A stretch of DNA of 64,000 nt from DATNPH01 sp036703315 (lineage in GTDB: Bacteria > Cyanobacteriota > Cyanobacteriia > Cyanobacteriales > Coleofasciculaceae). The stretch spans positions 133,404 through 197,403 of the forward strand of contig DATNPH010000087.1 of NCBI GenBank assembly GCA_036703315.1, in the 5' to 3' direction. Shown piece by piece: positions 18,537 through 27,589 of the stretch. Made by a program: the position numbers and the translations under genes. The notes beneath the pieces were generated by a model. The model was given only the letters and a program-made list of their open reading frames with translations. It was not told where the DNA came from and did not search any database. Every line of letters starts with the position of its first letter. Within the stretch, counting starts at the first letter, position 1.

Positions 18537-19754
18537 TTAATACTGGTAGGTAGACATCTGTTGGGGATCAGGTGCAAAAGCCAACCAGAGGGGAAATTGC
18601 AGCATTGAGAGACTAATTTGGTCTTCTGTCTCATCAACAATAATTAGAGGCAGCTGCTTTTGAGAGAGCAACCGATCAGCTTTTTGTACCAGGGCTGGTG
18701 GTTCCTCAAACAAAACAATACCTCGCTCTGGACCAAAATCAGAGCGGGAGATGCCCAGACAGTCCTGTAATCCTCTACGCCATTCTCCTAATCGTTCAGG
18801 AGTGTTAGCAATAATCAGAGTACGTAGGCGATCGCCATAAAGGGTGCGCAACACTGAAATCGTTGCCGAGGCAACCAAAATATTTTGTAAGCGGCTGCCC
18901 ATCGTCTTCATCGCACCGCGACCACCTTGAGTGAAAAACCAATTGGAGACTCGTTCTGCGTGAATCGGCTCAAACGTGCGACGCAGTTGCCAGGGCGGAC
19001 CATAGTAATCTGGCAGCGTCCGGTACTGGTCAAGAATATTACGAATCTGCCTGACTTGCTCTTGAAATCCCTGTTCGGCAAATTTAGGTGTTGCCACCTC
19101 TTCCTCTGACCATGATTCTTCAACCACAGATTTTGGCAGTTCTGATGGTCCCGTTAAGTCCAGTTGCTCTGCGGCACTTGCCAGATCTTGTAAACTTCCA
19201 ACCAAATAATCTTTAAAGCCCTGTACCCGAATCGCTAAGTCTTGAGAAACCCCGGCAAACGTGGTTCGCATTTCAGCACGGATGCGTTCTCGGCGACGTT
19301 CCAGTTGTTCAACGGACAGTTGCAGCGCTTGCTTTCGTTGTTCCAGCTCACTCAAACCCTCTTGCATCAACCGTTCTATAGCGGATTGAGTTTGTGCTAG
19401 CTGGTCTGAGAGGATTTTGCTCTGAGTTTCTTGTAGAAAAGCAATTTTCTGTCGAAGTTCTTGTTCTTTACGCTCCAACTCAGCCACAGTTTGAGTTAAA
19501 TCAGCAACGATCCTGTTGCTAGCTAAAGGCGGCGTCGGTTCAGAGGCACGTTGTTCCTCTAAATTGTTCAATTCTTGAAGCTTAGCGCCCTCCTCAGTTA
19601 GCCGTATCACCGATTCCTCTGTAGGGCTTTGTTCCTCTAAAGAATCAGACGTGTCAGCAACTAACTTGAGTTCTTGCTGTTGAGCATCGAACACTTCAGC
19701 GGCTGATTCTTGTTCTTGCTCTTTTCCGTGGGTTTGAGGTTCGTCTGAATTCAT
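18537..19754 (-). CDS. DUF3086-type coiled-coil protein
   Basis: 405 aa. Residues about 1-75 are acidic and Gln/Glu-rich, about 80-175 form a long coiled coil (ELERKEQELRQKIAFLQ), and the C-terminal domain about 225-400 is globular with NWFFTQGGRGAMKTMGSRL, RTLYGDRLRTLIIANTPERLGEWRRG and PLIIVDETED. I recognise this as the cyanobacteria-specific DUF3086 family; no biochemical function is known. Adjacent to DUF3119 and a MlaE-type permease, so a role near the envelope is only a guess. Confidence 0.75.
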   Translation of the reverse strand: MNSDEPQTHGKEQEQESAAEVFDAQQQELKLVADTSDSLEEQSPTEESVIRLTEEGAKLQELNNLEEQRASEPTPPLASNRIVADLTQTVAELERKEQELRQKIAFLQETQSKILSDQLAQTQSAIERLMQEGLSELEQRKQALQLSVEQLERRRERIRAEMRTTFAGVSQDLAIRVQGFKDYLVGSLQDLASAAEQLDLTGPSELPKSVVEESWSEEEVATPKFAEQGFQEQVRQIRNILDQYRTLPDYYGPPWQLRRTFEPIHAERVSNWFFTQGGRGAMKTMGSRLQNILVASATISVLRTLYGDRLRTLIIANTPERLGEWRRGLQDCLGISRSDFGPERGIVLFEEPPALVQKADRLLSQKQLPLIIVDETEDQISLSMLQFPLWLAFAPDPQQMSTYQY

Positions 19755-19816
19755 CTAGCAACTAACAATTAACAATAAAAAACCCATGGCTTACTCTTGA
19801 GTGGGAAGCAAACGGC

Positions 19817-20206
19817 TCAGATTCTGGGGCAGCGTTGTTCCAAGCAAGTACTTAGCATCTTTGGGTCAAACAAAATCGGTAGGAAGTGGATGCTCTTAAC
19901 TTCTTTGAAATAAAACAAAATCGGTACTTTCGGCCAAAAAATACGCCAATTTTGCCAGTCTTGGTAGGGAAAACGCCGGATTAGCGTCTCAGAGCGATAA
20001 ATATCTAACGCTGTTTCTGTAAATTGCAGACGGATTGTGACTGCCTGAAACAACAGGAAGAACCCAAAAAGCGCGATCGCTAAACTCACCCAGATTTGTA
20101 TAAGCAACACTGGCAAGGCGGCAACGATCAAGACTAAAGGCAGTGTATAGCTGGGAGCCAGCTCAACAGTTTGTGTCGCTGGAAAAGAAGACGCAGCAGA
20201 AGTCAC
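19817..20206 (-). CDS. DUF3119 family membrane protein
   Basis: 129 aa. Two adjacent hydrophobic helices (about 20-58) followed by a PH-like beta-rich part: AVTIRLQFTETALDIYRSETLIRRFPYQDWQNWRIFWPKVPILFYFKE (quoted in part as RRFPYQDWQNWRIFWP) and SIHFLPILFDP. Matches the small cyanobacterial DUF3119 family. Lies 88 nt downstream of the mlaE-type gene and 63 nt upstream of DUF3086; likely one transcript. Confidence 0.75.
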   Translation of the reverse strand: MTSAASSFPATQTVELAPSYTLPLVLIVAALPVLLIQIWVSLAIALFGFFLLFQAVTIRLQFTETALDIYRSETLIRRFPYQDWQNWRIFWPKVPILFYFKEVKSIHFLPILFDPKMLSTCLEQRCPRI

Positions 20207-20293
20207 TTTGATTAAATCCCGTTATTATAAACGCACATTAATTTATGATTCCATTCTAAAGCGTCTCTACCCTCTGCCGATTAGGAGCTCACC

Positions 20294-21091
20294 TCAGCCC
20301 ATGCTGAGTACCGCACTGCCAGTTCCTTGAAACATTATCCACGTTAAGAAAAAATTGGAAATAAAGATTGCTAGTAAAGCGGTGACGACAGCGGTAGTTG
20401 TAGATTGACCAACCCCTTTCGCTCCACCTGTTGTGGTTAACCCCCAGCTACAACCAATTATGGCAATCAACCCTCCAAAGCAAACCGCTTTAATCGCAGC
20501 ACTGCACAAATCCCAGACCCCTAGTAAGTTCTGAGCAGAATTAAGAAACACCGACTCAGAAATACTGTACAAATTACTCGCCACCAGCATTCCTCCAGCT
20601 AGACCGATAATAATTGAGAAAATAGTCAAAATTGGTAGCATTAGGCAGCAAGCTAGGACGCGAGGAATTACCAGGTAATCAATCGGGTCTGTTTTGAGCA
20701 TATAAAGCGCGTCAATCTGCTCAGTCACTCGCATAGTACCAATTTCAGCGGCAAACGCTGAGCCGACTCGCCCAGCCAAAACTACGGCAGTCAGAACGGG
20801 TCCAAGTTCACGAGTCAAGGCCAGCGCTAGAACCCCTCCCACAGCCGTTGTGGCTCCGAAGTTGATGAACTCGCGTGCCACCTGCACTGTAAACACCGCG
20901 CCGACAAAGGCAGCAGTAAGTATAGCAATTGGCAGCGATTCAGGACCCACTGCTGCCATTTGGTCGAGGGTATTGCGGCGATGGATCTTCCCAGCTAGCA
21001 GATGAAGTACTACTTGCCCACCTAAGAAAAATGCTGCCAGCAAGCGCTGAGTCCACAACCCTAAGCTGGAACTGGGAGTAGTCTCACTCAT
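20294..21091 (-). CDS. MlaE-family lipid ABC transporter permease
   Basis: 265 aa. Signature MlaE/YrbE motifs: GAVFTVQVAREF, ALTRELGPVLTAVVLAGRVGSAFAAEIGTM, VTEQIDALYMLKTDPIDYLVIPRVLA, and about five membrane helices. Permease subunit of an ATP-driven lipid transporter, the type related to chloroplast TGD1. The ATPase and MCE-domain partner genes are not in this window. Heads the mlaE-DUF3119-DUF3086-plsY run on the minus strand; a heptamer-repeat spacer separates it from hmpD. Confidence 0.92.
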   Translation of the reverse strand: MSETTPSSSLGLWTQRLLAAFFLGGQVVLHLLAGKIHRRNTLDQMAAVGPESLPIAILTAAFVGAVFTVQVAREFINFGATTAVGGVLALALTRELGPVLTAVVLAGRVGSAFAAEIGTMRVTEQIDALYMLKTDPIDYLVIPRVLACCLMLPILTIFSIIIGLAGGMLVASNLYSISESVFLNSAQNLLGVWDLCSAAIKAVCFGGLIAIIGCSWGLTTTGGAKGVGQSTTTAVVTALLAIFISNFFLTWIMFQGTGSAVLSMG

Positions 21092-21094
21092 TAT

Positions 21095-21165
21095 CTTTAG
21101 TCATTAGTCAAGTCGTTAGTCATTAGTCATTAGTTATTAGTACATAACCTATGACCAAGGACTAA
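21095..21165 (-). repeat. Short tandemly repeated heptamers (TTAGTCA type)
   Basis: Spacer between hmpD and mlaE-type gene containing about five TTAGTCA/TTAGTTA units, such as CATTAGTCATTAGTTATTAG. Position is where hmpE (CheA) would be expected after hmpD. Confidence 0.7.
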
Positions 21166-21170
21166 TGACT

Positions 21171-24134
21171 CTATTTAGCATCACTGGATTCTACACGAAA
21201 GCGTTCAACGGATGTCAGTAGGTCTCGCGCAACAACGACAAGGTTTTGTAGCGAGGCAGACACCCGCTGAGCTTCCTGGGAGGTTTCTTGAGCCGTTAGT
21301 TCTACCGATTGCATTACCTGAGCAACGGCACGGGAGGTTTCTGTCTGCTCTACCGTATCAGCAGCAATAGAACGCACTAAGGCGTCGATGCGATTTGAAA
21401 CCTGAACAATTTCTTCCAGCGCTACCTTTGCCTGTTCTGCTCGTTTAGTGCCTTCAATCACCTGCTGAGTGCCTTCCTCCATGGCTGTCATCACTAAGCC
21501 AGTTTCGCTTTGGATTTGCAACACGATTTGTTCTATTTCCTTTAGAGCCTTCGCCGCACGATCCGCTAGCTGTCGCACCTCATCAGCAACGATCGCAAAG
21601 CCTCGACCCGCTTCCCCAGCTCTTGCCGCCTCAATACTGGCATTGAGAGCCAACAAATTAGTTCGAGAGGCAATCTGAGAAATCAAAGCTACAATCTTGG
21701 AAATCTCCTGAGATGATTCGGCAAGCCGCTTGACTTTACGAGTCGTTTCTGCTACAGTTTCGCGGATTTGCAAAATCCCTGCTACCGTGAGTTCCACAGC
21801 TTCGCCCCCTTTGAGGGCAGTTTCCGAGGCTGAGCGAGCAACTTCCTCGGCTTCCCTGGCACTCTCAGCCACCCGTTGAATCGAGTCAGTCATCACCTGA
21901 ACTGAGTTGAGAGTAACAGCCAGTTCCTCAGCTTGCCGCAAAGCATCCGAAGACAGACCACGGGCAAACGACTCACTATCGGCAGAACCCTTTGTTACCT
22001 GACGCGCCGCCTGTTTCACCTGTTGTACGATTTCCCGCAGGTTTTGAATGGTCAGGTTAAAGGAGTCGGCAACTGCACCCAAAACGTCAGCCGTTACTTC
22101 AGCTTGTACCGTTAGGTCACCGCGTGCGGCTCCTTCGACATCATCAAGCAACCGAATCACCTGGCGTTGTAAGTCTTCTTTTGCCTGTTCTTGTTCTTCT
22201 GCCTTCCGTTGCGCTTCACTAGTAGTCGTTAGGATTACACGCGCCATTTGGTTGAAGCTAGTTGCCAGTTGACCAAATTCGTCTTCCGAATAGACCGTGG
22301 CAGAAGCATTGAGGTTCCCCTGACAGACAGCGTCAAACTGGCTTCGCAGGTCTTTAGTCGCTCGCCCAATCTGTTTAGTTGTGACTCGACCAAGAGCTAG
22401 GGTGGTTCCAAAACCAGCCAAACCGGCTGCCAATGCCATAAACCCACCTGTTTGGCGCAGTTGGGAAATTACACTCGGTTTGTCTTGAGAAACGGTACTA
22501 GCTGACACAAAGCTTACTAAGGCTACCGCCACGGCTGAGACAACCCCAGTGGCGATCGCACTTATCCATTGTTTCTGAATCAGCGGGGCGTTTTCAAATG
22601 GCGCTAGCCAACCTTGCTCAACAGTAACAACAGGTTCGTTTTCTGTCTCTTTGGTTTGGTTAAATATCGGGATTTGGTCTGAGTGGCTATTGATGCTAAA
22701 CATCTCTTCCTCGCTACCCGATGAACGGTAACCCGGACGGGATGATTCACTAGCACTACTCTCGTTGAGCCCTATAGCCGTCGCGTCCGGCAGTGCCCCT
22801 CTATTGCTCAATACATCAAAATCAGGTTCATCAACACTCTCAGGCGCTCCGTCCTCGCGATCGTCCAAGGAGAAATCGGGAATTGAACCTAAATCATCGT
22901 CAAATACATCAAACTCATCTAGAAAGCCCTCTCTTGCATTTTGACGAGCTTCAAGTCCAGAAAAAGCTTCTTCATGTGAGGCAGTGACTTCGTCAATTGC
23001 AAATGTCTCACTGGTAAAGGCTTCATCAAAGGTATCAAAGTCAAAGTGATCTTGAGTGTTGAACCCATTCTGGTCATACGTCGATTCAAAGGGCTGGTCA
23101 TCCTCAATAGAGTCACTTTGAATCAATGGCTCAGTGGGGTTAGGGCTGTGCTCATCAAGGTACCCAAAGTCATCTCTATCGGTGGCAAACGTATTTTCAA
23201 ACTCTCCCGACCCCATCAACAGGGTTTCGTCCTCAAAAACGGGGTAACTGGAGTTGTATTGGTCACTCCTGCCTTCGTTCCCATAAGGGGATTCCTCTAT
23301 TTCCTCATTAGACAAGTTGGGATCAAAGTCAGATTGTGAGTTAAATGGCTCTGAATGCTCTTGATCAGTGCCTGTTTGTCCAAAGCCCCCGTCGTTTGGA
23401 GGCATCATAAACGTCACCCCTGCATCCTCTTGATCAGAGGCGTTAGAGAAGAAGGCTTCTCCTGGAGCCTCTATATCAGTATCATCAAAAGCGTTTGCAT
23501 CCAGTTCAAAGTCACTTGCTCCGCTTGGTAATGCCTCAAACTCGTCCACGTCGTACCCCTGATCCGCCGTAAAGGCAAAGGGATCGTCATCAGCATCAGG
23601 TGTCCCATAATCAATTGCTGAACTTCCATAGGAATTGGCAAGCGGTGGAGTGGACTCTTTGTCCAAATCATGACCCTCTGTGTCATCAAAATGCAGGCTT
23701 CCCAGGTCAAAATCGTCAGGGTTATCGTCTTCGTTTTCTAGTTGTTGCCAATTTTCAAAAGTTGGGGTGTCATCCAAGTCATCGGTTTCACTAAAGTCTG
23801 GATAAGCTCCATTGAAATCGTCAGATGAAGCCGTGAAATCTGTTGGACTTGACCCACCTGCCAATTGATTGGCGTATTCTAGACCGTTATTCGCATAGCT
23901 AATAAAGTCGGGTTCAGAAGTCAGATTGAGCACCAACTCGTACTGTTCCCGCGCCACATCATACTGCTGTAAGCCATAGCAGTATACATGACCTCGCAGT
24001 AGACGTACATTTGGGTCGTCTGGAAAATCCTTGATTAAGCGATCGCATATCGCGGCGGCCTCTTCATAATTGCCCTGCATATAGGCCTTTTCCGCCTGTC
24101 CGTATTCGTGTGCGTAATCTGTACCTGATGCCAT
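21171..24134 (-). CDS. hmpD: Methyl-accepting chemotaxis protein of the hmp/PilJ type
   Basis: 987 aa from the ATG at 24134, which follows GGGAGGAGGCAA; an upstream in-frame TTG (24176) is less likely. N-terminal TPR-like repeats (EYGQAEKAYMQGNYEEAAAI), a long acidic Asp/Phe-rich linker (about 95-500), two hydrophobic segments (about 522-545 and 565-585), HAMP (about 590-645), a second HAMP-like segment, then the MCP signalling coiled coil with hairpin NASIEAARAGEAGRGFAIVADEV near 835. It senses a motility or light-related signal and acts through CheW on a CheA kinase controlling type IV pili. Acidic linker composition resembles the KGK protein at 30604. Confidence 0.88.
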   Translation of the reverse strand: MASGTDYAHEYGQAEKAYMQGNYEEAAAICDRLIKDFPDDPNVRLLRGHVYCYGLQQYDVAREQYELVLNLTSEPDFISYANNGLEYANQLAGGSSPTDFTASSDDFNGAYPDFSETDDLDDTPTFENWQQLENEDDNPDDFDLGSLHFDDTEGHDLDKESTPPLANSYGSSAIDYGTPDADDDPFAFTADQGYDVDEFEALPSGASDFELDANAFDDTDIEAPGEAFFSNASDQEDAGVTFMMPPNDGGFGQTGTDQEHSEPFNSQSDFDPNLSNEEIEESPYGNEGRSDQYNSSYPVFEDETLLMGSGEFENTFATDRDDFGYLDEHSPNPTEPLIQSDSIEDDQPFESTYDQNGFNTQDHFDFDTFDEAFTSETFAIDEVTASHEEAFSGLEARQNAREGFLDEFDVFDDDLGSIPDFSLDDREDGAPESVDEPDFDVLSNRGALPDATAIGLNESSASESSRPGYRSSGSEEEMFSINSHSDQIPIFNQTKETENEPVVTVEQGWLAPFENAPLIQKQWISAIATGVVSAVAVALVSFVSASTVSQDKPSVISQLRQTGGFMALAAGLAGFGTTLALGRVTTKQIGRATKDLRSQFDAVCQGNLNASATVYSEDEFGQLATSFNQMARVILTTTSEAQRKAEEQEQAKEDLQRQVIRLLDDVEGAARGDLTVQAEVTADVLGAVADSFNLTIQNLREIVQQVKQAARQVTKGSADSESFARGLSSDALRQAEELAVTLNSVQVMTDSIQRVAESAREAEEVARSASETALKGGEAVELTVAGILQIRETVAETTRKVKRLAESSQEISKIVALISQIASRTNLLALNASIEAARAGEAGRGFAIVADEVRQLADRAAKALKEIEQIVLQIQSETGLVMTAMEEGTQQVIEGTKRAEQAKVALEEIVQVSNRIDALVRSIAADTVEQTETSRAVAQVMQSVELTAQETSQEAQRVSASLQNLVVVARDLLTSVERFRVESSDAK

Positions 24135-24229
24135 TTGCCTCCTCCCGCTTTCTCCAAGGAAAAAGTTAAAAGTCAAGAATTGGCTTTTTCCCTTTTGCCT
24201 TTTAGTGTTTTTTTCTTATAACGTTTATT

Positions 24230-24760
24230 TCATGCTGCCCATCGGGCTGACCGCAGAATTGCCACCTGATCTAGCAGTCGCAAAAATTTAATTGACTCTT
24301 TGTCTAAAAGCCACTCCCCCCGCAAAAAAGGTGCCATACTATCCGGAACATTTGATGGGATCTGTAGCTGCTCAACATCCAGCCAATCCATACCGACAAT
24401 CCGGTCAATCGCTAAGCCAAGCATAGTATCTTGATCTTCGACTGCAATAATGGGAATTTCTGCTCGGTCTGTATTTAAGGCCGCCGAATCCCCGAGAAAC
24501 TGACCGAGGTCTGACACCCAAATCACCCGTCCGCGAAAATTTAGTGTTCCCAATAGCAAGGGAGAAGCATTTGGAATAGCGGTGATCTGGTCTGGCGACT
24601 TGGAGAGCACCTCTTTAATGCCAGTAGCAGGTAGGGCAAATTCATTACCGGAAGGGACAAAAAAACGCAGGTGTAATTCACCTTCAGGACTTTCTAGTTC
24701 CTGAAATTCCGGGGCTTGATCTTGACCCGTGCCTGTTAAAAAATCCGGAATACCAACCAT
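24230..24760 (-). CDS. hmpC: CheW-domain adaptor protein (hmpC/PilI type)
   Basis: 176 aa. Single CheW domain: LHLRFFVPSGNEFALPATGIKEVL, ITAIPNASPLLLGTLNFRGRVIWVSDLGQFL, then IIAVEDQDTMLGLAIDRIVGM. It couples the chemoreceptor hmpD to a CheA kinase. Lies 36 nt downstream of the CheY-like gene and just upstream of hmpD, the usual order. Confidence 0.88.
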   Translation of the reverse strand: MVGIPDFLTGTGQDQAPEFQELESPEGELHLRFFVPSGNEFALPATGIKEVLSKSPDQITAIPNASPLLLGTLNFRGRVIWVSDLGQFLGDSAALNTDRAEIPIIAVEDQDTMLGLAIDRIVGMDWLDVEQLQIPSNVPDSMAPFLRGEWLLDKESIKFLRLLDQVAILRSARWAA

Positions 24761-24796
24761 TCCCTTAAATACCTATATGTTTATATATTTATATTT

Positions 24797-25162
24797 CTAT
24801 CCTCTAAGCAGCTGTTTAACTGTTCCAATCAGCTCAGTTGGCTGAAAGGGTTTGGCAATGTAAGCATCCGCACCTTGCTTCATGCCCCAATAGCGGTCAA
24901 ATTCTTCACCTTTTGAAGAACACATCACTATCGGCACATGCTGCGTTTTCGGGTCGGCTTTGAGACGCCGACAAACCTCGTAACCGTTCATCCGAGGCAT
25001 GACAATATCCAATACCACCACATCAGGGCTAGACCGTTGAACTTGTTCCAATGCTTCAACACCATCACTGGCTACAGTGACCGTTAACCCACTTCCTTTG
25101 AGGAGGTCTGAGATCATTTGCCGTTGTGCGAGGCTGTCTTCTACAACCAGAACTGTGCTCAT
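24797..25162 (-). CDS. hmpB: CheY-like response regulator (hmpB/PilH type)
   Basis: 121 aa single receiver domain. Acid pocket EDS near residue 8, phospho-acceptor Asp in VVLDIVMPRMNGYEVCRRL near 52, Thr/Ser switch IVMCSSKGEEF, and Lys in YIAKPFQPTEL. No output domain, so it acts by protein contact, in type IV pilus taxis. Second in the hmp gene order. Confidence 0.9.
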   Translation of the reverse strand: MSTVLVVEDSLAQRQMISDLLKGSGLTVTVASDGVEALEQVQRSSPDVVVLDIVMPRMNGYEVCRRLKADPKTQHVPIVMCSSKGEEFDRYWGMKQGADAYIAKPFQPTELIGTVKQLLRG

Positions 25163-25358
25163 AACTCCTTACCTGACAACACGGTGGTCGGGGTGAACTC
25201 GGAACATAACCTAGGGTTCATACCTAAACCGACTAATGATTAAAGTATCCCTCATCATCACTTGTAATCCATTAAGCGAGATCCTCAAATCTTGTGACTG
25301 ATCCTTGGGTTTGGGACAGCCACGGATAAGAATTACGGGTCGATAGCTCTGATCCAAC

Positions 25359-26666
25359 TCACGCCGAGGCTGACTTCGTAATATCGGCTTCTTCTATCTC
25401 CTGATCTACAGTATTGGTGGTGGAACTGTCGTTGTGGCTTCGTTTTGGATCACCTGGACCAATATATCTCTCCAATAGCATCAACAGCTCATGAGCGCCA
25501 AACGGCTTTGTCAGGTAATCTGTGGCTCCTACCATCCTTGCTCTAACCCGATCAATAAATCCATCTTTGCCAGTCAGCACAACAATTGGAGTTTGCCGAA
25601 AAGCCGTAGACTTTCGGAGCATTCCACAAACTTCGTATCCGTCTAGTTCAGACATCGCTAGGTCACACAGGATCAGATCAGGTTTGAGTTTAAAGACGAG
25701 CGTTAGAGCTTCCACAGGGTTCCGAATGGCTGTGACTTCATAACCCTTAGGTTGAAGGATATACTCTACAGTTTTTCCGATTGCCATGTCATCATCAATA
25801 CAGACAACATGGGGAACTTGGGTAGTTTCCTTAAATTTCCAGTCTCGTCGAATATCGGGTACCTCTTGGGGAGTTGTAGACAGTAGTTGCACCCAGCCTT
25901 GTCGTATGTAAGGATAAATTGCCCTTGCCACAGCGAGAATATCGCGGTTGAGATAGCGGGAAAGTTGGCGTAGGGAGGTTTTCCCATTTGCCCACTGTTT
26001 GAGAGTTCTAAAAGCATTTTCTGGCAGGGCAGCACGTAATTTAACCTCATCTGTAATCACTGGGCACTGATTAGGAGACTGGATATGGGGATGGAATTGC
26101 TTCCATTCCTGCACCTGCTTCATAATTTTCGTGGCCAGAGGGGCAATTTCTAAGGTTGTTAGTTGCGGTGCCAACGCTGTACTAACCTCAAAGACAAAAT
26201 ATCCATTATGCAGGCTAAGAAGGTCAAATAGAGTTTCATGCACCATACTTTGGATGATGCTGCGTCCTTGCGCTGGTGTCAGAACATGGTTCTCAAGTAG
26301 TGCCCACAGATAGCCGTATTCGGGCGCGTTTATTGAAGCGATTGACGGAAGTTCAAGATTATCCAGAGCCGTGTTCGCTTTGTAACGACGCAAATAGTCA
26401 CGCAGACGCGATAAACTCCCCTCACTATCAGCCGCATAGGTAATTTGTCCGTTGAGGAAAAAGACAAACCAGAATGGTCCTGGGCTTGTTCGTACTTTGG
26501 CTTCAGAGTAGGGGCGACCAAAAGCGAAACCCTTGCTACTGGCATCACTACCTGTGTTACTAGCGGGGGAGCTGTACGCCTCAACCAGCAGTTCACCTGT
26601 TCGCTGACCTAGCTCGATCAGTTGCAGGATACTGCGGATATCAATTTCATTCAACGTTCCCTGCAT
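25359..26666 (-). CDS. hmpA: PATAN-domain response regulator (hmpA/PatA/PilG type)
   Basis: 435 aa. N-terminal PATAN/DUF4388 region (MQGTLNEIDIRSILQLIELG, GELLVEAY, WFVFFLNGQITYAAD) up to about 180, a helical middle with EDARIYPYIRQGW-like segment, and a C-terminal receiver (VVCIDDDMAIGKTVEYIL, DLILCDLAMSELDGYEVC, PIVVLTGKDG, YLTKPFGAHEL). Such PatA-like regulators open pilus-taxis operons and help direct pilus motors. Starts an apparent hmpA-B-C-D operon; a 196-nt gap precedes hmpB. Confidence 0.88.
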   Translation of the reverse strand: MQGTLNEIDIRSILQLIELGQRTGELLVEAYSSPASNTGSDASSKGFAFGRPYSEAKVRTSPGPFWFVFFLNGQITYAADSEGSLSRLRDYLRRYKANTALDNLELPSIASINAPEYGYLWALLENHVLTPAQGRSIIQSMVHETLFDLLSLHNGYFVFEVSTALAPQLTTLEIAPLATKIMKQVQEWKQFHPHIQSPNQCPVITDEVKLRAALPENAFRTLKQWANGKTSLRQLSRYLNRDILAVARAIYPYIRQGWVQLLSTTPQEVPDIRRDWKFKETTQVPHVVCIDDDMAIGKTVEYILQPKGYEVTAIRNPVEALTLVFKLKPDLILCDLAMSELDGYEVCGMLRKSTAFRQTPIVVLTGKDGFIDRVRARMVGATDYLTKPFGAHELLMLLERYIGPGDPKRSHNDSSTTNTVDQEIEEADITKSASA

Positions 26667-27589
26667 TTATCGAAAACATGCTCCTAAAAACCTTGGGATG
26701 AATCTGAAAATCTTGCTGTCCGTCCTTTGTTCACCTTGTCTGTACACCGATACCAATTTGTAAAATTTTTACAGCTTCAATAGGTCTACTGCCACGCTCT
26801 CTTCGAGAGTGAAGATATCCCTCTACCAATGAATGAGAGAAGTATTTACATGCACAGAGACTACTTCCTTACTTTTCCTTGTCGCTCATTATTGAGTATT
26901 TCTACTCAATAGACGGAACGGGGCGCTGTTCCTTAGGATGTAATGATGAGCAATTCAAAAACGGTTAAGTCGGTTTTCTCCCTCTGCTTTTCATAGAGCA
27001 ATGCTAAACTTGGAGATTAACTTGGCTCAAGAGGCAAGCTCAAATTACCAAGGGCTTTAGTTTAGACACTAAACACAGGAATTCCAATACTTTATAGTCT
27101 AATTTAAGATTAGACATTGCGTATAGAGTCCACTCTATCCCTAGATGGGTACTAAACCAACTCTCGTCATCCTAAGGTCAGACACGGAGGAATCAATGCT
27201 CCTTGTTAGCAAGGGAATAAGCTACGTTTTCTAACGGATAATTAAGCAGGTTAGGATGAATCTTATAGAGCCGAGAGACAATAGCAGTCTAGCTCCGCTT
27301 GAGGAAAGGCTATCCGTTATGGCAGTATTCTGATGTCAAGAGCTACCATAATGTAGCCAGGGAAGCAAGACACGTTGTTAAAGAATTGTAAATTATTGTA
27401 GCAATTTATAATTATTAGTTGTAAAGATGCGACGTCGTGAAGAGAGAGTTACTCAGTTAAAAATGAAAAGGCTTTCTTGTTTTGGCAGTGTGGTCTTTCT
27501 AAACTGGATTTAATCAGCTCGACTAAACTCTTGCTAATTGTTGGTTTAGTCAAGGATTGGGCACAAGACACGTAAAGAGGACCATCAGT
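26667..27589. promoter_or_regulatory. Divergent hmpA / hmpF intergenic region
   Basis: About 920 nt with no supportable gene. It must hold the promoters of the leftward hmp operon and rightward hmpF. Visible features are several AT-rich stretches and a weak GGAAC...GTTCC inverted repeat near 26917-26935. I could not assign sigma-factor boxes. Confidence 0.45.
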
